Source: Microbacterium foliorum (lineage in GTDB: Bacteria; Actinomycetota; Actinomycetes; Actinomycetales; Microbacteriaceae). Taken from it: a stretch of DNA of 64,000 nt. Each line of letters starts with the position of its first letter. Position 1 is the stretch's first letter. Positions 22,857 to 32,914 of the stretch are shown here, one piece after another. The position numbers and the translations under genes are program-made. The notes under the pieces were generated by a model. That model was not told where the DNA came from. It ran no database searches and was given only the letters and a program-made list of their open reading frames with translations. The stretch lies in NCBI RefSeq assembly GCF_003367705.1, contig NZ_CP031425.1:496001-560000 (forward strand), read 5' to 3'.

Positions 22857-23903
22857 ATGACCCGTGTCCACGCTTACGCCGCACCCAGCGAAGCCGCACC
22901 GCTCGAGAAGACCGTCATCGAGAGGAGGGAGCTCGGTGCCCACGACATCCTGATCGACATCGCCTTCGCCGGCATCTGCCACTCCGACATCCACACGGTC
23001 CGCGGCGATTGGGGCCCGCAGAGCTATCCGCTCGCACCGGGTCACGAGATCGCGGGAACCGTCGCCGCCGTCGGCTCCGACGTGACCAGGCACTCCGTCG
23101 GCGACCGCGTCGGCGTGGGATGCCTCGTCAACTCCTGCGGCGAGTGCCGCAACTGCGAGCGCGGCGACGAGCAGTTCTGCTCCCGCGGCGCCGTCTTCAC
23201 CTATGGCAGCACCGATCGTGACGGCTCGATCACGCAGGGCGGCTACTCGGAGCAGGTCGTCGTGACCGAGTCGTTCGCCGTCCGCATCCCCGACGCCCTC
23301 GCGCTCGATGTCGCCGCTCCGCTGCTCTGCGCGGGCATCACGACCTACTCGCCGCTTCGCCACTGGAACGTCGGACCCGGCTCGCGCGTGGCCGTCGTGG
23401 GTCTCGGAGGTCTCGGACACATGGCCGTGCAGATCGCCCATGCCCTGGGCGCCGAGGTCACCGTGCTGTCGCAGACGCTGAACAAGAAGGATGACGGGCT
23501 GCGCCTCGGCGCCGACCACTACTACGCCACGAGCGACCCCGAGACCTTCGCGTCGCTGGGCGGATCGTTCGACGTGATCCTCAACACCGTGAGCGCGGTC
23601 GTCGACCTGCGCGCCTACCTCGGGCTGCTCGATGTGGGCGGCTCGATGGTCTGCGTGGGGGCGCCCGCCGAACCGCTGCCCGTGCAGGTGATGTCGCTGA
23701 TCGGCGGTCGCCGTTCGCTCGCCGGCTCGAACATCGGCGGCATCCGCGAGACGCAGGAGATGCTCGACTTCTGCGCCGAGCACGGCATCGCCTCGGAGAT
23801 CGAGGTCATCACCGCCGCGCAGATCAACGAGGCGTACGACCGTGTGCTCGCCTCCGACGTGCGCTACCGCTTCGTGATCGACGCCTCGACGTTCGCGGAC
23901 TGA
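22857..23903 (+). CDS. Zinc-dependent NAD(P)-linked alcohol/aldehyde dehydrogenase (AdhC/YahK type)
   Basis: A 348-residue medium-chain dehydrogenase. Catalytic zinc ligands are Cys41 (GICHSDIHT), His63 (PGHEIAG) and Cys158 ([12 protein letters not shown]). Structural zinc ligands are Cys94, Cys97, Cys100 and Cys108 ([15 protein letters not shown]). The nucleotide fold has GLGGLG at 182-187. The pattern matches the cinnamyl-alcohol-dehydrogenase-like group (AdhC, YahK), broad aldehyde reductases that usually prefer NADPH. ATG 22857 has GAGGAG 6 nt upstream; the GTG one codon earlier is also in frame. A TAAGGT (about 22814-22819) may be the -10. Flanked by terminators, so monocistronic. Confidence 0.93.
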   Translation: MTRVHAYAAPSEAAPLEKTVIERRELGAHDILIDIAFAGICHSDIHTVRGDWGPQSYPLAPGHEIAGTVAAVGSDVTRHSVGDRVGVGCLVNSCGECRNCERGDEQFCSRGAVFTYGSTDRDGSITQGGYSEQVVVTESFAVRIPDALALDVAAPLLCAGITTYSPLRHWNVGPGSRVAVVGLGGLGHMAVQIAHALGAEVTVLSQTLNKKDDGLRLGADHYYATSDPETFASLGGSFDVILNTVSAVVDLRAYLGLLDVGGSMVCVGAPAEPLPVQVMSLIGGRRSLAGSNIGGIRETQEMLDFCAEHGIASEIEVITAAQINEAYDRVLASDVRYRFVIDASTFAD

Positions 23904-23952
23904 TCGCAGGGTCCTTGCCCCCGCATTGTGGCTGACCGTTCCCCGGTCGGCG

Positions 23953-23986
23953 GACGGGATGGCGGCATCCGGCCCGCCATCCCGTC
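23953..23986 (+). terminator. Hairpin terminator after the alcohol dehydrogenase gene
   Basis: Perfect 13-bp stem: 23953-23965 (GACGGGATGGCGG) pairs with 23974-23986, loop 23966-23973, followed by TTCTCTT, a modest U-rich tract. About 50 nt after the stop. Confidence 0.85.
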
Positions 23987-24044
23987 TTCTCTTCAGCCAT
24001 CCGGTTCGGTGAACCCCCGGAGGGGAGATGTCCGCCGTCGCCGC

Positions 24045-24050
24045 TAGCGT
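24045..24050 (+). promoter_or_regulatory. -10 element of a leaderless tag promoter
   Basis: TAGCGT (24045-24050), then six bases, then the ATG at 24057. This places transcription start at or next to the start codon. No ribosome binding site lies between, consistent with a leaderless mRNA. Confidence 0.55.
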
Positions 24051-24056
24051 GAGCGC

Positions 24057-24626
24057 ATGACCTCGCTGATCACCGCACCCGACGGACGTGCTCGCTGTGC
24101 CTGGGTGGGCGACGACCCCGAGTACGTCCGCTATCACGACGAAGAATGGGGGAGGGCACTGCACGGCGATCGTCCGCTGTTCGAGAAGATGGCGCTCGAA
24201 GGGTTCCAGGCGGGCCTCTCGTGGATCACGATCCTGCGCAAGCGTCCCCGGTTCCGCGAGGTGTTCGCGGGCTTCGACATCGAGACGGTGGCGGAGTTCG
24301 ACGAATCCGATGTCGAGCGGCTGATGGGCGATGCCGGCATCATCCGCAACCGGGCCAAGGTGCTGGCCACCATCGGCAATGCGCAGATCGTGCGCACCAT
24401 GCCCGACGGAGAGCTCGACCGACTCATGTGGTCGTTCGCGCCGCACCCCTCGGGCGCCCGGCCGAAGAGCTTGTCGGACGTTCCGCCGGTCACCCCCGAA
24501 TCCACCGCGATGAGCAAGGAGCTGCGTCGCCGCGGCTTCCGGTTCGTCGGACCCACCACCATGTACGCCCTCATGCAGTCGAGCGGAATGGTCGACGACC
24601 ATGTGGAGGGATGCTGGCGGTCATGA
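24057..24626 (+). CDS. tag: DNA-3-methyladenine glycosylase I
   Basis: A 189-residue base-excision repair enzyme that removes 3-methyladenine from alkylated DNA. The family zinc ligands are all present: Cys14 (RCAWVG), His27 (YHDEEWG), His182 and Cys186 (VDDHVEGCW). The catalytic region is LFEKMALEGFQAGLSW with Glu43 at the position of E. coli Tag Glu38, and RNRAKVLATIGNA forms the helix-hairpin-helix-like part. Length equals that of E. coli Tag. Start chosen by the -10 hexamer 6 nt upstream. It stands alone, followed by the signalling cluster. Confidence 0.95.
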   Translation: MTSLITAPDGRARCAWVGDDPEYVRYHDEEWGRALHGDRPLFEKMALEGFQAGLSWITILRKRPRFREVFAGFDIETVAEFDESDVERLMGDAGIIRNRAKVLATIGNAQIVRTMPDGELDRLMWSFAPHPSGARPKSLSDVPPVTPESTAMSKELRRRGFRFVGPTTMYALMQSSGMVDDHVEGCWRS

Positions 24627-24688
24627 CCGGCACTCTCCACGGGCCGCCGAAACGACGGTGACAGGGGCGGTGCGGGCGACCCCTCGAC

Positions 24689-24694
24689 TATGAT
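24689..24694 (+). promoter_or_regulatory. -10 element for module A (kinase-first operon)
   Basis: TATGAT (24689-24694) differs from the consensus TATAAT by one base. It lies 79 nt ahead of the kinase ATG. No convincing -35 is seen 16-18 bp upstream. It is the only good promoter candidate in the gap 24627-24772 and would drive the kinase and the giant Ig-like gene coupled to it. Confidence 0.45.
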
Positions 24695-24772
24695 CCGATG
24701 GGGGGGATGCGCGCACTCTGCTGACGCGGTACGGCGTTCTCTCGCTGTCTGTTCACTTCGGGAGGGAAGCGC

Positions 24773-25900
24773 ATGGCCAAGCGCACCATGTCTGCGCCAC
24801 CGGTGCTCTCCGGTTACAGCTATGTCCGGCCGCTGGGCTCGGGCGGTTTCGCCGACGTCTTCCTCTACGAACAGGATCTGCCCCGACGCGTCTCCGCCGT
24901 CAAGGTGCTTCTCGCCGACGCCGTGAACCCCGAGATCCTCCGCACCTTCAACGCGGAGGCCGACATCTCCGCCCGCCTCAGCGCGCACCCCGCGATCGTG
25001 ACGATCTACCAGGCCTCGATCTCGTCGGACGGCCGTCCCTACATCGCGATGGAGTACTGCCCCGACAACATGAGCGCCCGCTACAAGCGCGGCCCGCTGC
25101 CGGTCGCCGACGTGCTCGACACGGGTGTGCGCATCGCCGGCGCGCTCGAGACCGTGCACCGTGCCGGGCTCCTGCATCGCGACATCAAGCCCTCCAACAT
25201 CCTCGTCAGCTCGCTCGGCAGTCCGGTGCTCGCCGACTTCGGCATCGCCGCGGCCGTGCTCGATGAGGGAGAGTCCGACACGATCGCGATGTCGGTGCCG
25301 TGGAGCGCCCCCGAAGTGCTGCAGGAGAAGGTCTCGGGATCCGTCGCGAGCGAGATCTGGAGCCTCGCCGCCACCCTCTACACGCTGTTCGCCGGCCGCA
25401 CGCCGTTCGAGGTCGACGACCGGTCGCAGAACTCCCGCGACCGCCTGACCCGCCGTATCGTGAAGGCGCAGTACACGCCCGTCCCCGTCCCCGGGTTCCC
25501 TCGCGGTGTCGACGAGATCCTCTCCACCGCGATGCAGCGCGACCCCGAGCGTCGGTTCGCATCGATGACCGAGTTCGCCGAGCGTCTGCGCTGGGCGCAG
25601 TACGAGCTGCGCATCGCCCCCACCGCCTTCGAAGCGGCATCCGCGGACTGGGCAGCCGCCTCGCCGGTCGACTTCTCGGATGCCGCCTCCCGCGGCCCCG
25701 TCGTCACCACCGTCGACCCCGCCTCTCGCCGCGCAGCGCGCGCGGCCGCGAAGGGGTCGGGCCCGCGTGAGGTCGACGCGCAGCCGGTCCCGAAGCGGGA
25801 GCGCTCGCCGCTCGTCGTCGGACTCATCGGCGCAGGCATCGGCATGGTCGCACTCGGCGCGGTCGGGGTCACCGTCCTCATGATGACCGGAGTGATCTGA
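24773..25900 (+). CDS. Membrane-anchored Ser/Thr protein kinase (module A)
   Basis: A 375-residue Hanks-type kinase with complete catalytic residues: Gly loop LGSGGFADV (21-29), Lys44 (AVKVLL), Asp137 in HRDIKPSN, Asp155 in ADFGIA and SVPWSAPE at the end of the activation loop. The C-terminal region (about 300-345) is a basic/Ala linker, then one membrane helix (SPLVVGLIGAGIGMVALGAV) close to the end, leaving almost no extracellular part, so it is not a PASTA sensor. ATG follows GGGAGGG. Its TGA overlaps the ATG of the giant Ig-like gene. By analogy to the PFNA cluster of Bifidobacterium (Pkb2), it would phosphorylate FHA proteins and other module partners. The equivalent kinase in module B begins at 55369. 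Confidence 0.93.
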   Translation: MAKRTMSAPPVLSGYSYVRPLGSGGFADVFLYEQDLPRRVSAVKVLLADAVNPEILRTFNAEADISARLSAHPAIVTIYQASISSDGRPYIAMEYCPDNMSARYKRGPLPVADVLDTGVRIAGALETVHRAGLLHRDIKPSNILVSSLGSPVLADFGIAAAVLDEGESDTIAMSVPWSAPEVLQEKVSGSVASEIWSLAATLYTLFAGRTPFEVDDRSQNSRDRLTRRIVKAQYTPVPVPGFPRGVDEILSTAMQRDPERRFASMTEFAERLRWAQYELRIAPTAFEAASADWAAASPVDFSDAASRGPVVTTVDPASRRAARAAAKGSGPREVDAQPVPKRERSPLVVGLIGAGIGMVALGAVGVTVLMMTGVI

Positions 25901-28900
25901 TGGCGATCGGTGACCGCAACCGCACAGCGACGCCGCCGCTCTCTCGTCGACGACTGATCGCCTCGATCGCCGGTGTCGCCGCCCTCGCGACGGTGGTGGC
26001 TGTGGCCGTCACCGCACAGGGCTACGAATCGCAGGAGGTGCCCCGCCTCGAGTCGTCCGTCTGGGTGCTGCGGGATTCGGGCCAGTACGCGCGGGTGAAC
26101 ACCGAGCTCGCCGAGATCGACACCGTGCGCAACGTCGACGCGCCCGATGCCGTCTGGCAGAGCGGCGCCGATGCGGTGCTCTACAGCCAGGGCTCCCGAC
26201 AGCGCTGGGATCTCGACGCCGCGGCGCCCCAGAACCTCCTCTCCGACTCCGGCGAGGAGGGCACCGCGTCCGCGTCGGAGCCGACCCCCGCCGGCACCAG
26301 GGAGATCGTCTCGGCCGGCCCCTACGTCGCGTACCGCTCCGACACCGGGCAGGTCTCGGTCTCCACCCTCAGCGCGGGAGCAGCGACGGCCGTCGTCGAC
26401 CCGTTCTCCGACGTCGAGGTCGAAGAGGGAGAAGATCCGCCGACCTACACCGCCGATGCGATCGGCCTGTCGCCCGACGGGATCCTCGCGCTGTACTCCG
26501 GCGACGAGGGCGCGGTGCGACGCTTCGACATCGATGAGTACGCATTCCTCGGCGACGCGCAGGCGATCGACTCGGCGCCCGACGCCGGAACCGACGTCGC
26601 CATGACCGTCGTGGGCGATCGCTGGGCGCTGCTGCAGCCTGGCGACGGACGGCTGTGGACGGGCGGTGGAGAGCCGCAGACTCTCGACATCGCCGACGAT
26701 GCGGTCCTGCAGGCCGGCTCCGTCGAGGCGGAGAACCTGCTCATCGCGGACTCGGACGGTCTCGTCTCGGTGCCGCTCGCTGGAGGTGAGGCGACCCGCA
26801 CGGTCGAGGCCTCCGGCGTTCCCGCCGTTCCGGCGTTCGCCGGCGGGGAGGCCTACGCCGCCTGGCTCGACACGGGCGCGGGAACCCTCTGGGCCGACGG
26901 GAAGTCCGTCGATCTCACCATGCCGGACAAGGCTCTCGAGTCCGGGTCGATCCGGCCGGTGTTCCGCAGCAACGGCGATCGCGCGGTGCTCTCCGAGGTG
27001 GGCACAGGGCTGATCTGGACAGCTCCGGAGGGCCGCCTCATCCCGCTGGACCAGTGGGCGGTCGAGAAGGAGACCGAGCAGGAGGAGGGCACGGTCGTCG
27101 TCGAGGACATCGCCGAGCAGATGCCGCCGGTCGCGGTCGACGATGCATTCGGCGTGCGCAGCGGTCAGCAGGTCATCCTGCCGGTGCTCTACAACGACCA
27201 CGACCCGAACCGCAAAGACGTGCTCTCGGTCGATGCGGCGTCGCTCGGCGGTCTCTCGAATCCCGACTTCGGCGATCTCTCGCTCGTCGCGAACGGGCAG
27301 TCGCTCGTCGTCACCGTGCGCGCGGGGTCCGGGCAGGCCAGCTTCAGCTATTCGGTCACCGACGGGTCCGCCGTATCGGAACCTGCGACCGTCACGCTCA
27401 CGGTCGTCGATCCTGCATCGAACTCGGCTCCCGTCTGGTGCGGTGTCGAGGCGTGTCAGCAGGAATGGCCGACACCGCAGCTGCTGCCGGGAGGCAGCAC
27501 GATCGTCGCGGCGCTGTCGGGCTGGGTCGATCCCGAGGGTGACCCGTTCGTGCTCAGCGACGCCTACGAGACCGACGCGGCGGCACCGGTCATGGTCGTG
27601 CCGATGGATGACGGCCGCGTCGCGATCCGCCACACCGACCCGAACGCCGCGGATGCCGTGATCTCCGTGACGGTCGTCGTCCAGGACGCCCAGGGCGCGA
27701 CGGCCGAGAAGGTCCTCGACGTGCAGGTGACCGCCAACCCCGCGCTCGTCGCCGCCCCGGTGGCTCTGAATGCGCTCGTCGGCGAGCCGCAGTCGATCGA
27801 GGTCGCGGATCATCTCTCCGGCGGATCCGGCTCCTACCGCCTGCTCGACGCCGTGCAGACGTCGGCCTCCGCCGACGGCCTCGAGGTGGCACCGAACACG
27901 GCAGCGGGCACGGTCGAGCTCACCGTCGCGCAGCCCGGCCAGTATGTCGTCACCTACACCGCGCAGGATGCGGTGACCCAGGCCGAGCGTTCGGCCGTGA
28001 TCCGCGTCACCGCCGTCGACGGGTCCACAGCCCTCGCGATGGCACCCCTCACGGCCTTCGTCCGCGAGGGGCAGGACACGACGGTGGATGTGCTCCGCGG
28101 AGTGCAGAACAACACCGGTCGCGTGCTGCTCGTCTCGGGTGCCGAGAGCTCGACCTCCCGGCTCAACGTGGGTGTCGTGGGCAACGAGAGCATCCGCGTC
28201 AGCGGCACGACCGCCGACGGCGAGCCCGGCGTCATCGGCTCGGCGTCCGTCACGATCGCCGACGGCGCAGGAGGCGCCGTGAAGGGCACGGTGACGGTGT
28301 TCCTCACCTCGCCGTCGACCGTCACCAGACCCATCGTGTTCGCCGATGCCATCACGGTGCGCGCGGGGTCCCTCTCCCGCATCGCGGTCACGGCCAACGA
28401 CGTCGCGCCCCGCGGCGAACCCCTCCTCGTGCTGCCCGAGGTGACCGGATCGGACCAGCCCGACGAGCTCGTCTTCGCCGACGGCAACGCGCTGCGGTAT
28501 CTGGCCCCGAAGACCCCCGGCACCTATCGGCTCACCTACTCGGTCGCACTCGAGCGCAACCCCTCGCTCTCCGACAACGGCACGGTGCTCGTCACCGTCG
28601 TGCCCTCCGGCACCAACCGGGCGCCGACGCCGATCACGCTCGAGGGCCGAGTGCTCAGCGGTCAGACGGTCTCGCTCACGGTGCCCCCGACGGGGATGGA
28701 TGCCGACGGCGACAGGGTCTCGCTCGCCGGCGTCGCGCAGCCCGGCTCGGGCAAGGGCACCGTGACCATCTCGCCCTCCGGCGACGCGATCGTGTACCGT
28801 GCTCCGGCGGGCGGAGTCCGCGACGGTCAGGTGAGCTTCGACTACACCGTCAGAGACACGCAGGGAGATCAGGGAACCGGCACCGTGCGGATCGGCGTCC

Positions 28901-31815
28901 TCGACGCCGCGATAGACGACACGGCCCCTGTCACGTTCAGCGACTACGTGCGGGTGCGCGTCGACTCGTCCACGCCGGTCGTGCTCGATCCGCGCGCCAA
29001 CGACATCGATCCCGCGCAGGGCGAGCTCGAGCTCGTCGAACTCATCCCGAATGCGCCGACGGCGCCGGGCAACCCCCTCTACGCGCGCCTCGACCGGCTC
29101 ATCGACGATCAGACCTCGCTGGATGACGGCCGCGTCGTGCTGCAGGCCGGAGACGTGGCCGGGACGAACTCGTACATCTACACCGTGCAGTCCACACGTA
29201 CCGGGAGCACCTCGCAGGGACTCATCGTCGTCACCGTCACCGAAGACGACGTCGCCGATCAGCCGACAGTCGCCGACACGGTGCTCACCGCCCGCGACAG
29301 GGCAGAGCTCTCCAGCGGCGGGATCGATGTTGTGACCGACCGGGTGCAGTGGACCTCGGGCGACGTCGGTGCCCTCACGCTCAGCCTGTGGGGCGACCAG
29401 CCGGGATTCTCCGTGTCCGGCGACCGGATCACGGGCCAGGCTCCCCCCGAAGGCGCCCTCGTCCCGTTCACGCTCAGCGGCACCGTCGGCGGGCGCGACA
29501 TCGTGGGGCACGGCTTCCTGCACATCCCGGCCTTCGACGACCTCCGTGTGCAGACCCTCCCCGGTGCCGAGCCCGTCGTGGTCGACGAGGAGGCCACGGC
29601 GCAGTTCGACGTCAGCGACTATGTCGACCTCTCGAGCTCCGATCCCTTCGACGTCGGCACCGACCTGAGCGCGCAGCGGGCCTCGGCGATCTGCTCGGCG
29701 ACCGGCAAGACCGGCACGTACCAGTCCGGCACCGGCGCACCCTGGTCCGACACCTGTCTCGTGCCGGTGAGGCTCAAGGGTCAGCAGAGCTGGTCGTACA
29801 TCGAGGTGCCGATCAGCATCCGCCCCGCCGCGCCGCAGGTGAACCTCGCGCCGATCGCGCAGACCATCGCGCCGGGTGCCGCTGCGACGATCGACATCTA
29901 CTCGGGCATGGTCTCGTGGGAGGGCGGCCGCTCGGGCGACGCCTCGACGCTGCAGTACGGCATCGACTATTCGGGATCGGCGTTCACGGTCACCCGTGAC
30001 GGCGCCGCCCTCACGATCGAGGCGCGGGCCGATGCGCAGCCCGGTACGCGCGAGGAGATCGCGGTGAGCGTCGCGGAGTACGGCGGCGCATCCTCGGCCA
30101 TCCGTCTCGTCGTCGGCATCGCCCCGCCCGACGCCCCGCGGGGCGCGACCTTCACCCAGCAGTGCATCGTCACCACCCCCGGATGCTCGGTCGAGGCCGT
30201 CGGCATCGCCGGCGAGTACGACCCGTTCCAGGGCAAGGTGGGTGCCGGTCTCACCCTCACCTCGATCGGCGCCGGAGCGCGGTGCGACGTCGCCAGCGTC
30301 ACCGTCGCCGGCAACTCCCTGGCCGTGAGCTGGCCCGGCGGTGGAAACGCCCCCGGCGGTCAGTGCATCATCCCGTTCGTCGTCAGCGACGCACAGGGAC
30401 GAACGGGCACAGGCACCATGACGCTCGACCTGCAGGGCATCTCGCAGCCGCCCGCGAGCGTGACGACCGCGGCGTACACCCGCACAACCGTCACCCTCGA
30501 CGTGCCCCTCGGAGAGGCCGCTCGCGCCCACCCCGCGGTGACCGGAGTGACGATCCTCCGCGACGGAGCGCCGGCGAATGCGGCCTGCACCCCGAACGCC
30601 GGGTTCTACCGTTGCACGGTGAGCGGTCTCGTGAACGGCGAGCCGCACGCGTACACGGCGGTCGCGGTGAACGCGGTCGGCTCGTCGACGCCGACCTCGG
30701 CCCACACGACGTGGGCGTATGCGGCCCCGGAGATCTCCGGCGCGGCCGCCGCGCCCGTCTACCGAGCCGGTGTCACGACGACGTCGCAGGGCGTCGCCTC
30801 GCTGTCGATCACCGCCGGCGACGACGCGGCCTCGTTCCGCATCGAGAACTCGGGGCAGGTCATCCCGCGATCCGGAGCCACCACCACGGTCGATGTCACG
30901 CTCCCCCCTGGTGCTCAGACCATCACGATCGTCCCGATCAGCCAGTTCCAGCCTCCGACAGGCGGCGGTAACGAGGGCGGGGCGTTCCAGGCGTCGGTGA
31001 CCGTCGCCGGAGCGCCGATCATCGGCTCGGGCACGGCGGCGGCCGCGTCCTCGAACTCGTCGATCGCGGTCAGCGGCCCGACGTCGGCGAACGGCAACGG
31101 CAGCGCGCGCCCGATCACCATGAAGTACCTCGCCTGGCGCTCGGGCACCGCGACGTGCACGGCGAACCCCGACGGCACGCTCTCCGCGAACGCGGAGGTC
31201 ATGTCGGACACGCCGACCCTGTCCGGACTCGAGGCGTACAGCACCTACAACGTCAAGGTGTGCGCGTCGAACGGCTACGGCGTCGCCGAGTCGTCGCCGG
31301 CGTCGGTCTTCGTGTTCCAGTCGATCGGCGGCCCGGGGGGAGATCTGACCTGGGCGGTGTCGAACACGTACGCACAGAGCGGCAACCGCTACTCCTACGG
31401 GCTCGCCAAGGCTCCGACGGTCGAGGCGCAGCCCAACTTCTCCCCGCAGTTCCGCGTATACGGCAGCTGGGAGGGCGGCTTCTCGCTCTCTCCCAACTCC
31501 GCACCGTCGAATGCGAAGGCGCGGACGTGCCATCAGACCTTCACGTGGGCGTGCTCGCCGGAAGTGGCCCTCACCCCGGCGTCCGGCAGCGCCCCGACCA
31601 TGGTGACGGTCGACTTCGCGCAGTGCGTGCCCGCTCAGCCGCAGAACGTCGCGACGATCTCGACGGCGGCGAACGGTTCGGCGACCATCACCGCCAAGCC
31701 GCTCCAGACCGACCCTCTGCAGCCCGCGCGCTACGAGGTCGCGCTCACCTGGAAGGGCGCGTTCGCCACGCTGCAGCCCATCACGCGCACGATGGATGCC
31801 TGCCCGGTGCCCTGA
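25900..31815 (+). CDS. Giant membrane-anchored Ig-like repeat surface protein (module A)
   Basis: A 1971-residue protein. One N-terminal membrane helix (about 19-39) anchors it; no sorting signal is seen. Residues about 45-400 form a repetitive beta-rich region that may be a propeller. From about 408 come many bacterial Ig/cadherin-like repeats of the Big_9 style (PPVAVDDAFGVRSGQQVILP, VLYNDHDPN). A Cys-containing, FN3-like region follows (from about 1517) and the C-terminus has several Cys that could form disulfides. The start ATG overlaps the kinase stop (TGATG). In Bifidobacterium PFNA clusters an FN3-bearing surface protein holds this place. Probably a long cell-surface fibre whose state is sensed or controlled by the adjacent kinase; ligand unknown. 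Its paralogue in module B is at 40608. Confidence 0.88.
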   Translation: MAIGDRNRTATPPLSRRRLIASIAGVAALATVVAVAVTAQGYESQEVPRLESSVWVLRDSGQYARVNTELAEIDTVRNVDAPDAVWQSGADAVLYSQGSRQRWDLDAAAPQNLLSDSGEEGTASASEPTPAGTREIVSAGPYVAYRSDTGQVSVSTLSAGAATAVVDPFSDVEVEEGEDPPTYTADAIGLSPDGILALYSGDEGAVRRFDIDEYAFLGDAQAIDSAPDAGTDVAMTVVGDRWALLQPGDGRLWTGGGEPQTLDIADDAVLQAGSVEAENLLIADSDGLVSVPLAGGEATRTVEASGVPAVPAFAGGEAYAAWLDTGAGTLWADGKSVDLTMPDKALESGSIRPVFRSNGDRAVLSEVGTGLIWTAPEGRLIPLDQWAVEKETEQEEGTVVVEDIAEQMPPVAVDDAFGVRSGQQVILPVLYNDHDPNRKDVLSVDAASLGGLSNPDFGDLSLVANGQSLVVTVRAGSGQASFSYSVTDGSAVSEPATVTLTVVDPASNSAPVWCGVEACQQEWPTPQLLPGGSTIVAALSGWVDPEGDPFVLSDAYETDAAAPVMVVPMDDGRVAIRHTDPNAADAVISVTVVVQDAQGATAEKVLDVQVTANPALVAAPVALNALVGEPQSIEVADHLSGGSGSYRLLDAVQTSASADGLEVAPNTAAGTVELTVAQPGQYVVTYTAQDAVTQAERSAVIRVTAVDGSTALAMAPLTAFVREGQDTTVDVLRGVQNNTGRVLLVSGAESSTSRLNVGVVGNESIRVSGTTADGEPGVIGSASVTIADGAGGAVKGTVTVFLTSPSTVTRPIVFADAITVRAGSLSRIAVTANDVAPRGEPLLVLPEVTGSDQPDELVFADGNALRYLAPKTPGTYRLTYSVALERNPSLSDNGTVLVTVVPSGTNRAPTPITLEGRVLSGQTVSLTVPPTGMDADGDRVSLAGVAQPGSGKGTVTISPSGDAIVYRAPAGGVRDGQVSFDYTVRDTQGDQGTGTVRIGVLDAAIDDTAPVTFSDYVRVRVDSSTPVVLDPRANDIDPAQGELELVELIPNAPTAPGNPLYARLDRLIDDQTSLDDGRVVLQAGDVAGTNSYIYTVQSTRTGSTSQGLIVVTVTEDDVADQPTVADTVLTARDRAELSSGGIDVVTDRVQWTSGDVGALTLSLWGDQPGFSVSGDRITGQAPPEGALVPFTLSGTVGGRDIVGHGFLHIPAFDDLRVQTLPGAEPVVVDEEATAQFDVSDYVDLSSSDPFDVGTDLSAQRASAICSATGKTGTYQSGTGAPWSDTCLVPVRLKGQQSWSYIEVPISIRPAAPQVNLAPIAQTIAPGAAATIDIYSGMVSWEGGRSGDASTLQYGIDYSGSAFTVTRDGAALTIEARADAQPGTREEIAVSVAEYGGASSAIRLVVGIAPPDAPRGATFTQQCIVTTPGCSVEAVGIAGEYDPFQGKVGAGLTLTSIGAGARCDVASVTVAGNSLAVSWPGGGNAPGGQCIIPFVVSDAQGRTGTGTMTLDLQGISQPPASVTTAAYTRTTVTLDVPLGEAARAHPAVTGVTILRDGAPANAACTPNAGFYRCTVSGLVNGEPHAYTAVAVNAVGSSTPTSAHTTWAYAAPEISGAAAAPVYRAGVTTTSQGVASLSITAGDDAASFRIENSGQVIPRSGATTTVDVTLPPGAQTITIVPISQFQPPTGGGNEGGAFQASVTVAGAPIIGSGTAAAASSNSSIAVSGPTSANGNGSARPITMKYLAWRSGTATCTANPDGTLSANAEVMSDTPTLSGLEAYSTYNVKVCASNGYGVAESSPASVFVFQSIGGPGGDLTWAVSNTYAQSGNRYSYGLAKAPTVEAQPNFSPQFRVYGSWEGGFSLSPNSAPSNAKARTCHQTFTWACSPEVALTPASGSAPTMVTVDFAQCVPAQPQNVATISTAANGSATITAKPLQTDPLQPARYEVALTWKGAFATLQPITRTMDACPVP

Positions 31816-31912
31816 TGAGCCGCTGCCGTGATGAGAGTGCGAACCCCCTGCCCGCCCCACGAAGAAGGACGACGATGACCACGCCGGTTCGAACCCAGGG
31901 CCCCACGCCCAA

Positions 31913-31918
31913 TACTGT
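31913..31918 (+). promoter_or_regulatory. -10 element of a leaderless promoter inside module A
   Basis: TACTGT (31913-31918) then six bases, then the moxR ATG at 31925. The 109-nt gap after the giant gene is the largest break in module A, so this may be a second promoter for moxR to the end of the module. Confidence 0.5.
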
Positions 31919-31924
31919 TGCCGT

Positions 31925-32914
31925 ATGCCCGCTTCTGCCGCCGCTCCCATGACCATCGCACCCGAACAGGCATCCTGGTTCGCCGAGACCTTCTCGATCC
32001 TCGCGGGGAACGTCGAGCAGGCCATCCTCGGCAAGCGCCATGTGGTCGAGCTCGTGCTCGCCGCCGCCGTCAGCGGCGGACACGTGCTGCTCGAGGACTT
32101 CCCCGGCACGGGCAAGACGGCGCTGGCGCGCGCGATCGGGCAGACCATCACCGGCACGAGCTCCCGCATCCAGTTCACCCCCGACCTGCTCCCCGGCGAC
32201 GTCACGGGCATCACCGTGTACGACCAGAAGCAGGGCACGTTCGAGTTCCACGCGGGCCCCATCTTCGCGAACATCGTGCTCGCCGACGAGATCAACCGCG
32301 CGAGCCCGAAGACCCAGTCGGCACTGCTCGAGGTCATGGAAGAGGGAACGGTCACGGTCGACGGCGTCTCGCGTCCCGTCGGCTCGCCGTTCCTCGTCAT
32401 GGCGACGCAGAACCCCATCGAGCAGGGGGGCACGTACCGGCTGCCCGAGGCGCAGCTCGACCGCTTCATGATCAAGACGTCGATCGGCTACCCCGACGGC
32501 GCCGCCACCATGCGCATCCTGCAGGGGGCATCGGTCGCGAAGCCCGAGCTGAACGGGATCGTGGGCACGGACACTCTTCTGACGATGGCGGAGATGGCGC
32601 GCGGGGTGTACGTCAATCCGCTGATCTCCGACTACATCATGCGCATCGTCGACGCCACGCGTCGCGCCTCCGAGGTGCGCCTGGGCGTCAGCGTGCGTGG
32701 CGCCCTCGCGCTCTCGCGCCTCGTGACGGCCTGGGCGGCGAAGTCGGGACGAACCTTCGTGACGCCCGACGATGTGCGCGATCTCGCCGTCGTCGCCTTC
32801 GCCCACAGACTGGTGCTCGAGCCCGAGGCCGAGTTCGACGGGGTCACCGCCGTCGCGGTGATCGGCCAGATCCTCCTCGACGTCGAACCTCCGCGCGAGA
32901 ACGGCTCTGCGTGA
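31925..32914 (+). CDS. MoxR-family AAA+ ATPase (module A)
   Basis: A 329-residue MoxR ATPase. Walker A is PGTGKT (60-65), Walker B is IVLADEIN with Asp121/Glu122, sensor 1 is MATQNPIEQGGTY, followed by the MoxR signature LPEAQLDRFMIKTSIGYPD. MoxR proteins act with vWA/DUF58 partners as chaperones that mature or activate other protein complexes. The next gene is such a DUF58 partner, overlapping by GTGA. ATG 31925 is chosen because a -10 hexamer sits 6 nt ahead; ATG 31949 is an internal alternative. It shares long near-identical stretches with the MoxR at 46743. Confidence 0.95.
   Translation: MPASAAAPMTIAPEQASWFAETFSILAGNVEQAILGKRHVVELVLAAAVSGGHVLLEDFPGTGKTALARAIGQTITGTSSRIQFTPDLLPGDVTGITVYDQKQGTFEFHAGPIFANIVLADEINRASPKTQSALLEVMEEGTVTVDGVSRPVGSPFLVMATQNPIEQGGTYRLPEAQLDRFMIKTSIGYPDGAATMRILQGASVAKPELNGIVGTDTLLTMAEMARGVYVNPLISDYIMRIVDATRRASEVRLGVSVRGALALSRLVTAWAAKSGRTFVTPDDVRDLAVVAFAHRLVLEPEAEFDGVTAVAVIGQILLDVEPPRENGSA

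Noticed and set aside
31831..31924. An upstream ATG (31875) with a short frame before moxR
   Set aside because: It is not in the moxR frame and has no family match; the -10 hexamer at 31913-31918 points to transcription starting at ATG 31925.
25378..32475. A 2365-codon open frame on the minus strand opposite the module A giant gene and moxR
   Set aside because: High-GC coding on the plus strand leaves the opposite frame open. The translation is Arg/Asp/Gly/His-rich with no recognisable domain, while the plus strand encodes clear Ig-like and MoxR sequence.
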